NCBI GenBank assembly: GCA_022824465.1
Contig: JAJDZV010000007.1
Location: 1-64,000, forward strand
Length of the DNA stretch: 64,000 bases
Direction of reading: 5' to 3'
From: Anaerolineae bacterium
GTDB lineage: Bacteria > Chloroflexota > Anaerolineae > Aggregatilineales > Phototrophicaceae
In this document: positions 8,241-17,724 of the stretch, in pieces
How the letters are laid out: every line of letters begins with the position of its first letter
Position numbering within the stretch: the stretch's first letter is position 1
Notes under the pieces: generated by a model
Seen by the model: only the letters and a program-made list of their open reading frames with translations
Databases searched by the model: none
What the model was told of the DNA's origin: nothing
Made by a program: the position numbers and the translations under genes

Positions 8241-9992
8241 ATGGTTATGGAAGTTATGGACAAGGATACTTACGTTTCGGTCGCCCGATTAGACGAGCTC
8301 AAACGCAAGGGCAGCATCACGGTGCAGCCAAATGGCAAAACGCTCGTCCTTTTTCTGTATGGCGAGCGAGTTTACGCGCTGGACAATCGCTGCCCGCATA
8401 TGGGCTTCCCGCTGGACAAGGGATCGGTCGAAGAGGGGATTCTAAGTTGCCACTGGCACCACGCGCGCTTCGATCTGGCAAGCGGCGGCGCCTTTGACCT
8501 GTGGGCGGACGATATCGAGAGCTTTCCCGTGGACCTGCGCAACGGCGAGATTTACGTCGACTTGAGCGCCAAAGGCAACAGCGTCAAGCATCAAAGCAAT
8601 CGTCTGCGCGATGGCTTGCAGCACAATCTCAGCCTGGTCGTCGCCAAAGCCGTGATTAACCTGCTCAACCAAAATGTAGCGCCGGCTGAGCCCTTCCGCA
8701 TTGGGCTTGGCTTCGGGACACAGTATCGCGGCATGGATTGGGGACGCGGCTTGACGACGCACGGCTGCACAATGAATCTCATTCCCTACCTGGACGATGC
8801 CGACAAACCCTTGGCGCTCTTTCACGGCTTGGCCGATGTCGCCAGCGATACGTCCGGCATGTCGCCGCGCTTCAATCCGCGCCCCTTGCCGAACGACGAG
8901 ACCGCTATACCGACGCTAAAAGCCTGGTTCCGCCAATTCGTGGAAGTGCGCGACGCCCAGGCCGGCGAACGCGCCATCGTGTCCGCATTGCGCGCCGGCG
9001 CCGATGACAAACAGATCGCCGATATGCTCTTTACCGCCGCGACCGACCATCGCTATCTGGACGCCGGTCATACGCTGGACTTCATCAACAAGGCCTTGGA
9101 ATCGGTCGACTTGGCTGGCTGGAAGCATGCTGAGCTGGCATTCACCAGCGTCGTGCCAAATCTGACTGACGCGCGGCGCATGGAGGAATCCAACGCCTGG
9201 CGCAAGCCAATCGACCTGATACCGATTCTGGAAGCGGCCTTCGAGCAGTTGAACGACGCCCTGGCTGCCGGCGCCGACCGCGAATCCAAAGACGATGTCG
9301 AAGGGCTGATGCCCACTCTGCTCGGCGATGATCCGCAGCTGATCGCAGATCTGCTGCTTCAGCTTTTGCGTGATGGCGTCAAGCCGGTGGACCTGGCTGG
9401 CATCGTCGCGTACGCGGCCGCGCGGCGGATTGCGCACTTCCATACCAGCAATGAATTCGGCGACTGGGATACCGCCCTGCATACTTTCACCTTCGCCAAT
9501 GCCGTGCGCCAAGGCTTGCAGCGCGTGGCTTCGGCCGGTTTGATGCGCGGCATATTTGACGCGGCGATGAGCATCTACCTCGATCGCTTCTTGAACTTGC
9601 CGTCAGTCCGGCTGCCGCAGCCGCAACCTGTGGCTGATCCGGACGCGCTGCTGGATGACTTCGAGACCTTGCTCAACTTGCAGCAACAGGTCAATCCAGC
9701 CGGAACCTTGGCGGCGCAATATCTGGCGAGCGGCGGCGCGCCCGAGAAACTAATGGCGAAAATGGGACATCTGTTGCTGCGTGAAGACCGCAACTTCCAT
9801 ACAATTCAATGTATCGAGGCGGCTTTCAACCAGTTCAACATCATCAGAGCCGAGTCCGAGGAACGGGCGAACCATGTACTGGTGGCGGCGGCGCGCTATC
9901 TGGCCGCCCACGCGCCCACAATGCGCTCGCAACTGCAGACATTCACCATCGCGCGGCGGCTCTCCCACGGCGAGAACTTATTCGAAGCCTGA
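8241..9992 (+). CDS. Rieske [2Fe-2S] protein with large C-terminal helical domain
   Basis: I start at the ATG at 8241, which has GGAGG five bases upstream; a longer TTG-started reading from 8214 is possible. The N-terminal ~100 residues form a Rieske domain with the C-x-H ... C-x2-H ligands (CPHMGF and SCHWHH). The other ~470 residues are mostly helical, with conserved-looking stretches such as TTHGCTMNLIPYLDD and ATDHRYLDAGHTLDFI, and match no domain I can name. Rieske domains like this usually pass electrons or act as ferredoxins, but the partner is unknown. It is divergently transcribed from dnaX and convergent with rsgA, 24 bases away. Confidence 0.85.
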   Translation: MVMEVMDKDTYVSVARLDELKRKGSITVQPNGKTLVLFLYGERVYALDNRCPHMGFPLDKGSVEEGILSCHWHHARFDLASGGAFDLWADDIESFPVDLRNGEIYVDLSAKGNSVKHQSNRLRDGLQHNLSLVVAKAVINLLNQNVAPAEPFRIGLGFGTQYRGMDWGRGLTTHGCTMNLIPYLDDADKPLALFHGLADVASDTSGMSPRFNPRPLPNDETAIPTLKAWFRQFVEVRDAQAGERAIVSALRAGADDKQIADMLFTAATDHRYLDAGHTLDFINKALESVDLAGWKHAELAFTSVVPNLTDARRMEESNAWRKPIDLIPILEAAFEQLNDALAAGADRESKDDVEGLMPTLLGDDPQLIADLLLQLLRDGVKPVDLAGIVAYAAARRIAHFHTSNEFGDWDTALHTFTFANAVRQGLQRVASAGLMRGIFDAAMSIYLDRFLNLPSVRLPQPQPVADPDALLDDFETLLNLQQQVNPAGTLAAQYLASGGAPEKLMAKMGHLLLREDRNFHTIQCIEAAFNQFNIIRAESEERANHVLVAAARYLAAHAPTMRSQLQTFTIARRLSHGENLFEA

Positions 9993-10016
9993 GTCGCGCA
10001 AGGCGGCTGTGCGCCG

Positions 10017-10988
10017 CTAGCGATTGTAGATGATATAGGTGTCGCGCAATTCCTCGCGCAGTTCAAGATAGTGGCGGTAGCGCCTGGGGACGATTTCGCC
10101 CTGCTCGACGGCGCGGCGGACTGCGCAATCCGGCTCGTCGGTATGGGTGCAATTGCTAAACTTGCAATCCAGCACGTAGCGCTCAATGTCGACGTAGTAG
10201 GCGTCCAGTTCGTCCGGCTCGATATCCCAAACCGTTAGCGAACGTATCCCGGGCGTATCGGCAAGGTAACCGCCGCGGTCCAGGCGAATCAGGGCGCTGT
10301 CGCGCGTGGTGTGGACGCCTTCTCGCGATTGCTGGCCGACTGATTTCACCTGCCGTCCCAAGCCCGGCTGGATGCGGTTGAGCAAGCTGGTCTTGCCGAC
10401 GCCGGAGGGACCGGTGAATACCGATATGCCATCGCACAGCAGCGCTTTCAAGACTTCAAGGCCGTCGCCTCGCAACGCGCTGGCGCGGATGACGGGATAG
10501 CCAAGCGGCTCATAAGCCTTCAAGAGTTCGTCGATATGCGGCGCATAGGGCAGGTCGATCTTGTTGAGCACGATCAAAAGGTCCTGGATCTGCGACTTTT
10601 CGCCCGCCACCAGAAGCCGGTCAAGCAGCTTGAGATTTGGGGCGGGCTGCGCCGCCGAGACGACGAAGAGCGCGCGATCGGCGTTGGCGATGACGACCTG
10701 CTCGCGTTCCGCTTGCCCCGACCCGCGTTTGCCGCTTGTGCGGACCGCGCGCGAAAGCACGCTCTTGCGCGGCGCAAGCTCCTCGATCACGCCCATGAGC
10801 TCATCGACGCCTTCTTCGCGGCGCAAGCTAATCGTGGCGCGATCGCCAATGGCGGCGATATCGGACGACATGGCTTCCTCTTTAAGTCGACCGCGCAACT
10901 CGCACATGACCGTGGCCCGGTCCTCCGCCTCGACCCAATAGAAGCCGCTCTGTTCTCTGACGATCAAGCCTGTATAGCTTTCGTGCAA
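10017..10988 (-). CDS. rsgA: Ribosome small-subunit maturation GTPase RsgA
   Basis: A circularly permuted GTPase: G4 (NKID) comes before G1 (GPSGVGKTSLLN) and G3 (DTPG), after an N-terminal OB fold. The C-terminal zinc knuckle CKFSNCTHTDEPDC is present. RsgA checks the decoding centre of the 30S subunit late in assembly. The open frame extends to a TTG at 11021, but the TTG at 10988 has a GGAGG seven bases upstream and places the OB fold (YTGLIV) at the normal distance from the start, giving 323 residues. Confidence 0.95.
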   Translation of the reverse strand: MHESYTGLIVREQSGFYWVEAEDRATVMCELRGRLKEEAMSSDIAAIGDRATISLRREEGVDELMGVIEELAPRKSVLSRAVRTSGKRGSGQAEREQVVIANADRALFVVSAAQPAPNLKLLDRLLVAGEKSQIQDLLIVLNKIDLPYAPHIDELLKAYEPLGYPVIRASALRGDGLEVLKALLCDGISVFTGPSGVGKTSLLNRIQPGLGRQVKSVGQQSREGVHTTRDSALIRLDRGGYLADTPGIRSLTVWDIEPDELDAYYVDIERYVLDCKFSNCTHTDEPDCAVRRAVEQGEIVPRRYRHYLELREELRDTYIIYNR

Positions 10989-11153
10989 TCCTCTGCCTCC
11001 AGATTGCCTGGTCACTCCCAATTATAACGACTGACGTGGCGAGGGCGATAGGAAGTCGGCAAATCAGCCGCGCGCCAGTTATCAATGGGCAAGCCCGGTG
11101 ATTTGGAGTAAACTCGGCGGATGAACGTAGTTCAGTATAATTGAGGCAATGAC
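10989..11153. promoter_or_regulatory. Divergent promoter region, rsgA / DsbA-like gene
   Basis: Perfect TATAAT hexamers occur on both strands: 11136-11141 on plus, 13 bases before the GTG of the DsbA-like gene, and 11021-11026 on minus, upstream of rsgA. Neither has a good -35 at the right distance. If the plus one is used, the leader of the DsbA-like mRNA would be only a few bases long. Confidence 0.35.
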
Positions 11154-11948
11154 GTGGACGAAGAGACTGGCGCAACAAAGACTACTTATGCGCGCGGCGG
11201 CAGCCACGACTCAGGTGTGATATTGCATTACGTGGCGATCGCCGTGGTATGTTTCGTCATCGGGCTGATCGTCGGCAGATCCGCGCCCGTACCCTCATCC
11301 GAGCAGGCGCCGGTCGCTTTTGATGAGGCGCAGCTCCGCGCGGTCGTAGCCAGCGTCCTCGAAGAACGCGCGCAAGCCGACGCTGCCGAAGGAGGACCCG
11401 ACAGATTTGCCCTGGTCGATGACGACCCCTATTTGGGCGCCGTCGATGCGCCAATCGTCATCGTCGAATTCAGCGACTTCTTCTGCGGCTACTGCAAGCG
11501 GCATTTCGACCAGACTTTCGCGCCACTGCTGGAAAACTACGGCGGGCATATTCGTTATGTCTACCGGGATTTCGCCCGCTTGACGCAAGAATCAACGCCG
11601 GCCGCCGCCGCCGCTCAATGCGCCTTTGAGCAGGGCAAATTCTGGGAGTTCCACGGCGATTTCTTCTCCAATCAGGATTCGCTGGGCGCGGATTTCTATC
11701 TAGCAACCGCCGAAAAACACGCGCTTGATATGACGCGATTTGCCGAATGCCTGGAAGAAGGGCGCTACGTCAACGAGGTCGAGATTGACGGGCTGGATGG
11801 CCAACTGGCTGGCGTGCGCGGAACGCCGGGCTTCTTCATCAACGGCCAGATACTCAGTGGCGCGCAACCCTACAGCATCTTCGAGCGCATGGTGCAGCGC
11901 GAGCTCGACAAAGCTGGCATCGACTGGCGCGCTGAAGCCGCCGGTTAA
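11154..11948 (+). CDS. Membrane-anchored DsbA-family thiol oxidoreductase
   Basis: 264 residues with one N-terminal membrane helix (about 25-42), a short helical linker and a thioredoxin-fold domain from about residue 85. The active site is FFCGYCKRHF (CxxC with Gly-Tyr between the cysteines), and the cis-proline loop is RGTPGFFING. This is the BdbD/DsbA type found tethered outside the membrane, where it forms or isomerises disulfides in exported proteins. The start is a GTG. The next gene follows after 107 bases on the same strand. Confidence 0.9.
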   Translation: MDEETGATKTTYARGGSHDSGVILHYVAIAVVCFVIGLIVGRSAPVPSSEQAPVAFDEAQLRAVVASVLEERAQADAAEGGPDRFALVDDDPYLGAVDAPIVIVEFSDFFCGYCKRHFDQTFAPLLENYGGHIRYVYRDFARLTQESTPAAAAAQCAFEQGKFWEFHGDFFSNQDSLGADFYLATAEKHALDMTRFAECLEEGRYVNEVEIDGLDGQLAGVRGTPGFFINGQILSGAQPYSIFERMVQRELDKAGIDWRAEAAG

Positions 11949-12055
11949 TGCCGGACAACTGCGAGCTTCACAAGGTCCCTCAATTGCGCGGGACTATGAC
12001 TCGACGTCGCGCGGCACAGCTATGCGGACTGTGACGAACGATCAGACAGCGAAAA

Positions 12056-13375
12056 ATGACCAAGCGCGGAAAGCGACAATCACGCGACAAGCGCAATACG
12101 CAGGCGCAGAGCCGCGGCGATGTCATCGACCTGGAAATTAGCGAATTGGCGCATGGCGGGCGCGGGCTCGGCTGGCATCATGGCAAGCCGGTCTTCGTGC
12201 CCTATACGCTTCCCGGTGAAGCGATTACCGCCGAAATTACCGGCGGGCGCAAGAATGTGACCTTCGCGCGCGGCTTGCGACTCACGACGGCTTCCGGCGA
12301 CCGCGTCGTGCCAAGCTGCCCTCACTTCGGTCCGGGGCAATGCTGGGGTTGCCAGTGGCAGCATATTGACTACCCCGCCCAACTGCTGCTGAAACAAGAC
12401 ATCGTTGCCGACCAGCTTTCTCGCCAGGGCAAGCTGCCCGATAAGCTCATTGATTCCGCCCTGAGGTCCCCGCTGCCGGCGACATCCCTCTGGCAATACA
12501 ATCACACGCTCAGCTTGCTGCGCGATGAGTCCGGTTCCTGGGGCTTGCGGCGTGATGGCGGCGGCATCCAGGCGATCGGCGAATGCCACATTGCTCACCC
12601 AGCGCTGCTTGACCTTCTGGCGCGAATCGACTTCGATTATCACTTTGCCCGCCGCCTGACCTTGCGGCGCGGTACCGACGGGCGCTTGATGCTGATCCTC
12701 GAAGTCAAAGCCGAAAAAGCGCCGGAACTGCGCGCCGATATTCCGCTAAGCGTCAATTTGATCTTGCCCGACCGCGAGCCAGTCAATCTCATCGGCGACG
12801 CGCATAGCCATTTCGACGTTGCCGGACGACGCTTCCGCGTGACCGCCGGCGCGTACATTCGACCAAGCGTCGACGGAATCGAACGGCTGGTCGCCGAAGT
12901 CCAACGGGCGCTGCAATTGCCAGGCGGAGGCAGAGCCCTCGACCTCTATGCGGGCGTCGGCGTCTACAGCGCCATTATCGCCGCCGGCGCCGAGCTTGTA
13001 ACCCTCGTAGAGAGCTATCCGCCCGCGGCCAACGACGCCGATTCGAATCTCAAAGACTTCGACAACATCGATGTGATCGAAGGCGCGGTCGAGACGGTAC
13101 TCGCCGAGCTCGCGGACGCCGACGCGCGCTACGATGCCGCCGTCGTCGATCCGCCGCCGGCCGGCGTAAGTCGGGATGTGATTGACGGACTCGCTCGGCT
13201 GGAGGTAGAGCGGCTGGTTTACGTCAGTGGCGATCCCGCTTCTCTGGCGCGCGACTGCCAGCCCTTGCTCTCGGCAGGTTATCATTTGCGCGCGGTTCAG
13301 CCGATTGATACCGCGCCGCATACTTTCTATATCACTTGCGTCGCGCGTTTCGAGCGTCAGCCGATGAGCGCCTGA
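12056..13375 (+). CDS. TrmA/RlmD-family RNA m5U methyltransferase-like, catalytic Cys missing
   Basis: 439 residues. An N-terminal TRAM domain (ISELAHGGRGLGWHHGKPVF) is followed by Fe-S ligand cysteines (CPHFGPGQCWGC, and a fourth in GECH) and a Rossmann methyltransferase domain with LDLYAGVGVYS. The DPPRxG motif reads DPPPAG. The motif that normally holds the nucleophile, S-C-(N/D)-P, reads YVSGDPASLARD: Gly392 stands where the covalent Cys belongs (TGC to GGC would be a single change at 13229). Members form 5-methyluridine in tRNA or 23S rRNA; without the Cys the normal chemistry should fail. The 3' end overlaps the convergent aminotransferase by 19 bases. Confidence 0.88.
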   Translation: MTKRGKRQSRDKRNTQAQSRGDVIDLEISELAHGGRGLGWHHGKPVFVPYTLPGEAITAEITGGRKNVTFARGLRLTTASGDRVVPSCPHFGPGQCWGCQWQHIDYPAQLLLKQDIVADQLSRQGKLPDKLIDSALRSPLPATSLWQYNHTLSLLRDESGSWGLRRDGGGIQAIGECHIAHPALLDLLARIDFDYHFARRLTLRRGTDGRLMLILEVKAEKAPELRADIPLSVNLILPDREPVNLIGDAHSHFDVAGRRFRVTAGAYIRPSVDGIERLVAEVQRALQLPGGGRALDLYAGVGVYSAIIAAGAELVTLVESYPPAANDADSNLKDFDNIDVIEGAVETVLAELADADARYDAAVVDPPPAGVSRDVIDGLARLEVERLVYVSGDPASLARDCQPLLSAGYHLRAVQPIDTAPHTFYITCVARFERQPMSA

Positions 13376-14478
13376 AGCGCCTCAATCAGCCGGTCTATAT
13401 CGTCCGGCGAGTTGTAGGCTTGCACCGAAACCCGTACCGCGCAAATGCCCTTGTATTTTCCCAGCGGCACTTCTATGCGATACTCGTCGTAGAGACGCGT
13501 CTTGACTGCCGACGCGTCGCAATCAGGCAGCAAGATCGTCACCATCTGCGCGAACTGATCGCGCGACAGGGGCGGTAGTCCGTACAGACCGCAGAGCCGC
13601 GATTGCGCCTCGGCCGCCAGTCGATGACATCGAGCGCGAACCTGATCCCAATTGTTTTGGCGCTGGTAGTCTATGGCGGTCGGAACCGTCAGATAGGGCG
13701 CGATATCCCGCGTGCCGTCCCATTCGTTGCGCTCGACGAAGCCGCTGCCATCAAGCCAGCCATGCGATATCACCAGCGGCTCGATCAGCCCGTGATGCTC
13801 CGCGCGGACATGCAGAAAACCGGATCCCTTGGGCGCGCAAAGCCACTTATGGAAGTTGCCGCTGTACATATCAGCGTCGATAGCCGCCAGATCGAGGGGC
13901 AATTGCCCGGGCGCATGGGCGCCGTCGATGATCGTCACGATGCCAAGCTCGCGCGCGCGGCGGCAGATTCCGGCGACCGGGAAGATCAACGCGCTTGGCG
14001 ATGTGATGTGGCTGATGACGATGACTTTCGTCCGCTCGCTGGCGTCAGCGAAAAACGCGTCGATGAAAGCCTCATCCGAAGTATAAGGCAACTGCGCCTC
14101 GTGCTTGATGACGCGCGCGCCGGTCTTCATCGCCACGAATTCAAGCAGTCGGTTCACGGCGCCGTATTCGTGCGTGCTGGTCAGGATTTCGTCGCCGGCG
14201 TCCAGGTGAAGAGAGCGCAGCGCCAGATTCACGCCTGTGGTGGCGTTGGTGACGAATACGATATCGTCGGCGCAAACATTGAGGTACTCGGCGACACGAG
14301 CGCGCGCGTCCGCCATGAGCGCGGGCCGCTTCCGCAACAGAAACTCGATCGGCTGCCGTTCAAGCGCCAATTGCCAGGCTTGATATCGCTCGAAGACCGG
14401 CCGCGGGCAAGCGCCGAAAGAACCGTGGTTGAGAAATATGATGTCATCACGGATGAGAAAATCTGCGCGCGTCGGCAT
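13357..14478 (-). CDS. Class V aminotransferase (isopenicillin-N-epimerase-like)
   Basis: 373 residues of PLP-dependent fold type I: NHGSFGACPRPV at the N-terminus, VTNATTGVNLALR for the phosphate-binding region, IIDGAHAPGQ with the cofactor-binding Asp, and SGNFHKWLCAPKG carrying the Schiff-base lysine. The family includes isopenicillin N epimerase-like enzymes, cysteine desulfurases and kynureninase relatives; the substrate here cannot be read. It starts at an ATG and appears monocistronic, ending 19 bases inside the convergent methyltransferase gene. Confidence 0.9.
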   Translation of the reverse strand: MPTRADFLIRDDIIFLNHGSFGACPRPVFERYQAWQLALERQPIEFLLRKRPALMADARARVAEYLNVCADDIVFVTNATTGVNLALRSLHLDAGDEILTSTHEYGAVNRLLEFVAMKTGARVIKHEAQLPYTSDEAFIDAFFADASERTKVIVISHITSPSALIFPVAGICRRARELGIVTIIDGAHAPGQLPLDLAAIDADMYSGNFHKWLCAPKGSGFLHVRAEHHGLIEPLVISHGWLDGSGFVERNEWDGTRDIAPYLTVPTAIDYQRQNNWDQVRARCHRLAAEAQSRLCGLYGLPPLSRDQFAQMVTILLPDCDASAVKTRLYDEYRIEVPLGKYKGICAVRVSVQAYNSPDDIDRLIEALQALIG

Positions 14479-14589
14479 GGCGACCGGTCTTTGGGCTAGA
14501 GATTGGCAATCCGCGCCATTCTAGCGCAGATCCGCTGGCAGCGCCCGATCCCGATCAACTAGATTGGTCACTTCGGATTCGCCGAGCGC

Positions 14590-15471
14590 TCAGCATTGCG
14601 AATCTAGCGAAAAGCGGACGATGCGGTCGAGGCTCGCGTAATCTTGCAAGACGATCGCTTCCAACTGCAGTCTTTCAGCGACGAGCCGCTTGACCGCATC
14701 CCCCTGGTTCGCGCCGATCTCAAGCAAGACATCAGCCCTCGGCGCGCATACAAATTGCAACTGCTCCAACAGCCGGCGGATAAGCGCCAAGCCGTCGGCG
14801 CCGCCATCAAGCGCCAGCCGCGGTTCCCAGTCGCTGACCGCCAGCCCAGGCAAATCATCCGTGGCGATATAGGGCAAGTTCGCCATGAGCAGGTCCAGCT
14901 TGACGCCGCGTTCGATCAAGGGCTGCGCCAGGTCTCCCCGGCTGAAGGCGATATCGGCTCCATGGCGCTTGGCATTGCGGCGCGCCACGTTTAATGCCGC
15001 TTCACTGATGTCGGTGGCGCAGACCTTGCTCCGCGGTCGCTGGCGCGCCAAAGCGATGGCGAGCGCTCCGCTGCCCGTGCCGATATCGGCGACGGCTTTC
15101 GCCTGCCTTGGCTCAACAAGCCGCAGCGCCTCTTCCAGCAGCAGTTCGGTCTCCGGGCGCGGGATAAGCACCGATGGCGTGACCTGAAGCGCAATATCGT
15201 AGAAGCCTCTTTCGCCGAGGATATACGCGACGGGTTCACCAGCGGCGCGGCGCGCAAGCATCGAATCGAACGCGCGCAGCTCCTTCGCCTGTAATTCGTA
15301 TTCGCCATGGGCATATAGAAAAGCCCGCTCCGCCTTTAGCGCCTGTGCCAGCAGCGCTTGCGCGTCGAGATCGGCCGACGCCGACGGCATTAACCTGGAG
15401 CGCGCCCGACGCAGTACTGCGCCGACGGTGGCAGCTTCTTGCCTCGCGGCAGCATCAATGGCGACAGTCAC
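14590..15471 (-). CDS. prmC: Release factor glutamine N5-methyltransferase
   Basis: 293 residues. A helical N-terminal substrate-binding domain is followed by a SAM-binding domain (VADIGTGSGALAIALA) and the catalytic loop ANLPYI, where many PrmC proteins have NPPY. It methylates the Gln of the GGQ motif in release factors. Its GTG start overlaps the prfA stop (GTGA), the usual genetic pairing of enzyme and substrate. Confidence 0.95.
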   Translation of the reverse strand: MTVAIDAAARQEAATVGAVLRRARSRLMPSASADLDAQALLAQALKAERAFLYAHGEYELQAKELRAFDSMLARRAAGEPVAYILGERGFYDIALQVTPSVLIPRPETELLLEEALRLVEPRQAKAVADIGTGSGALAIALARQRPRSKVCATDISEAALNVARRNAKRHGADIAFSRGDLAQPLIERGVKLDLLMANLPYIATDDLPGLAVSDWEPRLALDGGADGLALIRRLLEQLQFVCAPRADVLLEIGANQGDAVKRLVAERLQLEAIVLQDYASLDRIVRFSLDSQC

Positions 15472-16538
15472 GCCACCCCGCCAACCGCGAGTTGCTCCGC
15501 CTGCTCCTGGGTCGCCAGCTGATCGATAAAGTTATCGAGTTCGCCGTCCATGACCGCCGGCAGATTGAAGCTGCTGTAGCCGATGCGATGATCAGTGACG
15601 CGACCTTGCGGATAGTTATAGGTGCGGATTTTCTCGCTGCGGTCGCCACTGCCGACCTGACCGCGACGCTCGGCATCCCGTTCGGAACGCTGTCGCTCGA
15701 CTTCCGCCTCATACAGACGCGCAATCAAGACCTGCTTGGCGCGCATCTTGTTTTGCAATTGGCTGCGCTCGTCCTGCATCTCGACGACCAAGCCGCTGGG
15801 TTTGTGAATGAGACGCACCGCCGAATCCGTTGTATTTACCGATTGCCCGCCTGCGCCTCGAGAGCGAAAGACCTGAGTCTCGACATCGCTCATATTCAGT
15901 TGCACATCGACTTCGTCCATCTCAGCCAAGACCGCAACCGTCGCCGTGCTGGTATGAATGCGCCCCTGGCTCTCGGTCGTCGGCACTCGCTGAACCCGAT
16001 GCACGCCGCTTTCGTACTTCAAGCGGCTGAATGCGCCATCGCCCTTGATCTCAAAAGTGACGTTCTTGAACACGCTGTTGCCCTGCTCATGGACATCCAA
16101 CAGTTGGACTTTCCAGCGCTTCGATTCGGCATAGCGCATATACAGCCGCATAAGATCGCCGGCGAATATGCCCGCTTCATCGCCGCCGGCGCCAGCCCTT
16201 ATCTCCACGATCACATTCTTGCTGTCTCGCGGATCCTTGGGCAAGAGCAGCAAGCGCAGCGACTCCAGCAGTTCAGCGGCGCTCGCCTCGAGTTGCGCCG
16301 CTTCTTCCTGCGCCATCTCACGCATGTCGGCATCATCAACATTGGCGAGTTCGCGCGCCTCCTCAAGCTCCTGCGACTGCTTTTGATACAGACGATATGC
16401 GTCCACAATCGCTTGCAAGCTGGCGCGTTCCTTCGCCAAGTCCGCCACTCTCTCGAAGTCGGCGGCGATGGCGGGGTCGCCCATCATAGCTTCCAGTTCA
16501 TTGTAGCGGCTTTCAACTTCCGCCAGTTTTTCCAGCAT
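15468..16538 (-). CDS. prfA: Peptide chain release factor 1
   Basis: 356 residues. The GGQ catalytic motif is at 230-232 (SRGAGGQSVNTTDS), and the stop-codon reading tripeptide is PTT at 186-188 (PxT type, which reads UAA and UAG). A coiled-coil N-terminal domain precedes the core. It is translationally coupled to prmC, which modifies its glutamine. Confidence 0.98.
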   Translation of the reverse strand: MLEKLAEVESRYNELEAMMGDPAIAADFERVADLAKERASLQAIVDAYRLYQKQSQELEEARELANVDDADMREMAQEEAAQLEASAAELLESLRLLLLPKDPRDSKNVIVEIRAGAGGDEAGIFAGDLMRLYMRYAESKRWKVQLLDVHEQGNSVFKNVTFEIKGDGAFSRLKYESGVHRVQRVPTTESQGRIHTSTATVAVLAEMDEVDVQLNMSDVETQVFRSRGAGGQSVNTTDSAVRLIHKPSGLVVEMQDERSQLQNKMRAKQVLIARLYEAEVERQRSERDAERRGQVGSGDRSEKIRTYNYPQGRVTDHRIGYSSFNLPAVMDGELDNFIDQLATQEQAEQLAVGGVA

Positions 16539-16698
16539 GGGCTAACTCAGTTCGTTTCTCAAATGGTTCACATGGTCGGAGGGCGGTCGCCCACGGATCG
16601 GCGCAGACGGACAGATGCTGTGAAAGCGCGGGCAAGCTTGCTAAAATTCGTCCAGCCGCAAGAGCTTGCGACAAATCGGTTTGAGGTACATTGCGCCT

Positions 16699-16726
16699 AT
16701 TATACTCGGCTGCAACAAGCTGCAAA
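16699..16726 (-). promoter_or_regulatory. Probable prfA-prmC promoter
   Basis: On the minus strand a perfect TATAAT (16699-16704) lies 16 bases downstream of TTTGCA (16721-16726). The leader to the prfA ATG would be about 150 bases. It overlaps the upstream region of the divergent dehalogenase-like gene. Confidence 0.45.
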
Positions 16727-16770
16727 GGCGGAAGTCAAGCCGCGCGACTCAATGCTGATAAGGCCAACGG

Positions 16771-17724
16771 ATGCGAGCAGTGAAGATTCTGAGGACACCT
16801 GACGAACGCTTCGCCAATCTGCCGGAATACAAATTCGCGCCGCATTACGCGCAAGTCGGCGATACGCGGCTCCACTTCGTCGATGAAGGCGCGGGCGCTG
16901 ATACCGTGCTCTGCTTGCATGGCGAGCCGACCTGGTCATACCTCTACCGGCGCATGATCCCGCCCCTGGCCGCGCATTGCCGCGTCGTGGCGCCGGACAT
17001 GGTCGGATTCGGCAAGTCCGACAAATACGAAGACGAAGACGACTACAGCTTCCACATGCACTATGGCAGACTTCTGGGATTGATCGAAACGCTGAACCTG
17101 CAAAATATCACGCTGGTCTGCCAGGACTGGGGCGGTTTGCTGGGCTTGACCTTGGCCGCGAACGAAGCGCATCGCTTCGTGCGCCTGGTCGTGCTGAATA
17201 CCTTCCTGCCCACGGGCGGAGAGAAAATCAGCGAGGCTTTCTTGCAGTGGCGCGCCTTCAGCCAGAAGGTTGGCAAGCGCATGCAGATCGGACGGCTGAT
17301 CGCGCAGACAATTACCAACTATCAGCTGCCGGCCGAAATCATCGCCGCCTATGACGCGCCCTACCCCAACGACAGCTACAAAGCCGGCGCGGCCGTGTTT
17401 CCCTCGCTCGTGCCAATCTCGCAGGAGATGCCCGGCGCGGCCGAGATGCGGGCGGCGCGAGAGCAACTTGCGCGCTGGACCAAGCCCGCCCTGGTGATGT
17501 TCAGCGACGGCGACCCGATTCTAGGCGGCGCGGCCAGCTTCTTCCGGCGGCTCATACCCAGCGCCTCTGATCAGCCTAAAATAACGATTCGCGGCGCGGG
17601 CCACTTCCTGCAGGAAGAGCGAGGCGAAGCGATTGCCGGCCAGGTCATCGCCTTCATCAAGCGCACGCCAATTCCGCCGGACCAGCCTCGTGCCGGGGCA
17701 AGCGATAAAGGGACAAGGGCATGA
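16771..17724 (+). CDS. Haloalkane dehalogenase-like alpha/beta hydrolase
   Basis: 317 residues of subfamily-I haloalkane dehalogenase type. The N-terminus (RTPDERFANLPEY) is typical, the oxyanion segment is HGEPTWSYLYRR, the nucleophile is Asp119 in CQDWGG, the acid is in SDGDPI and the base His in GAGHFLQEE. An aspartate rather than serine nucleophile fits carbon-halogen hydrolysis to an alcohol; epoxide hydrolase or another activity cannot be excluded. Its stop overlaps the deoC start by 4 bases, an unusual pairing. Confidence 0.88.
   Translation: MRAVKILRTPDERFANLPEYKFAPHYAQVGDTRLHFVDEGAGADTVLCLHGEPTWSYLYRRMIPPLAAHCRVVAPDMVGFGKSDKYEDEDDYSFHMHYGRLLGLIETLNLQNITLVCQDWGGLLGLTLAANEAHRFVRLVVLNTFLPTGGEKISEAFLQWRAFSQKVGKRMQIGRLIAQTITNYQLPAEIIAAYDAPYPNDSYKAGAAVFPSLVPISQEMPGAAEMRAAREQLARWTKPALVMFSDGDPILGGAASFFRRLIPSASDQPKITIRGAGHFLQEERGEAIAGQVIAFIKRTPIPPDQPRAGASDKGTRA

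Noticed and set aside
15345-16802. A 485-residue open frame on plus across prfA-prmC
   Set aside because: Antisense to two intact, well-conserved genes; no domain visible.
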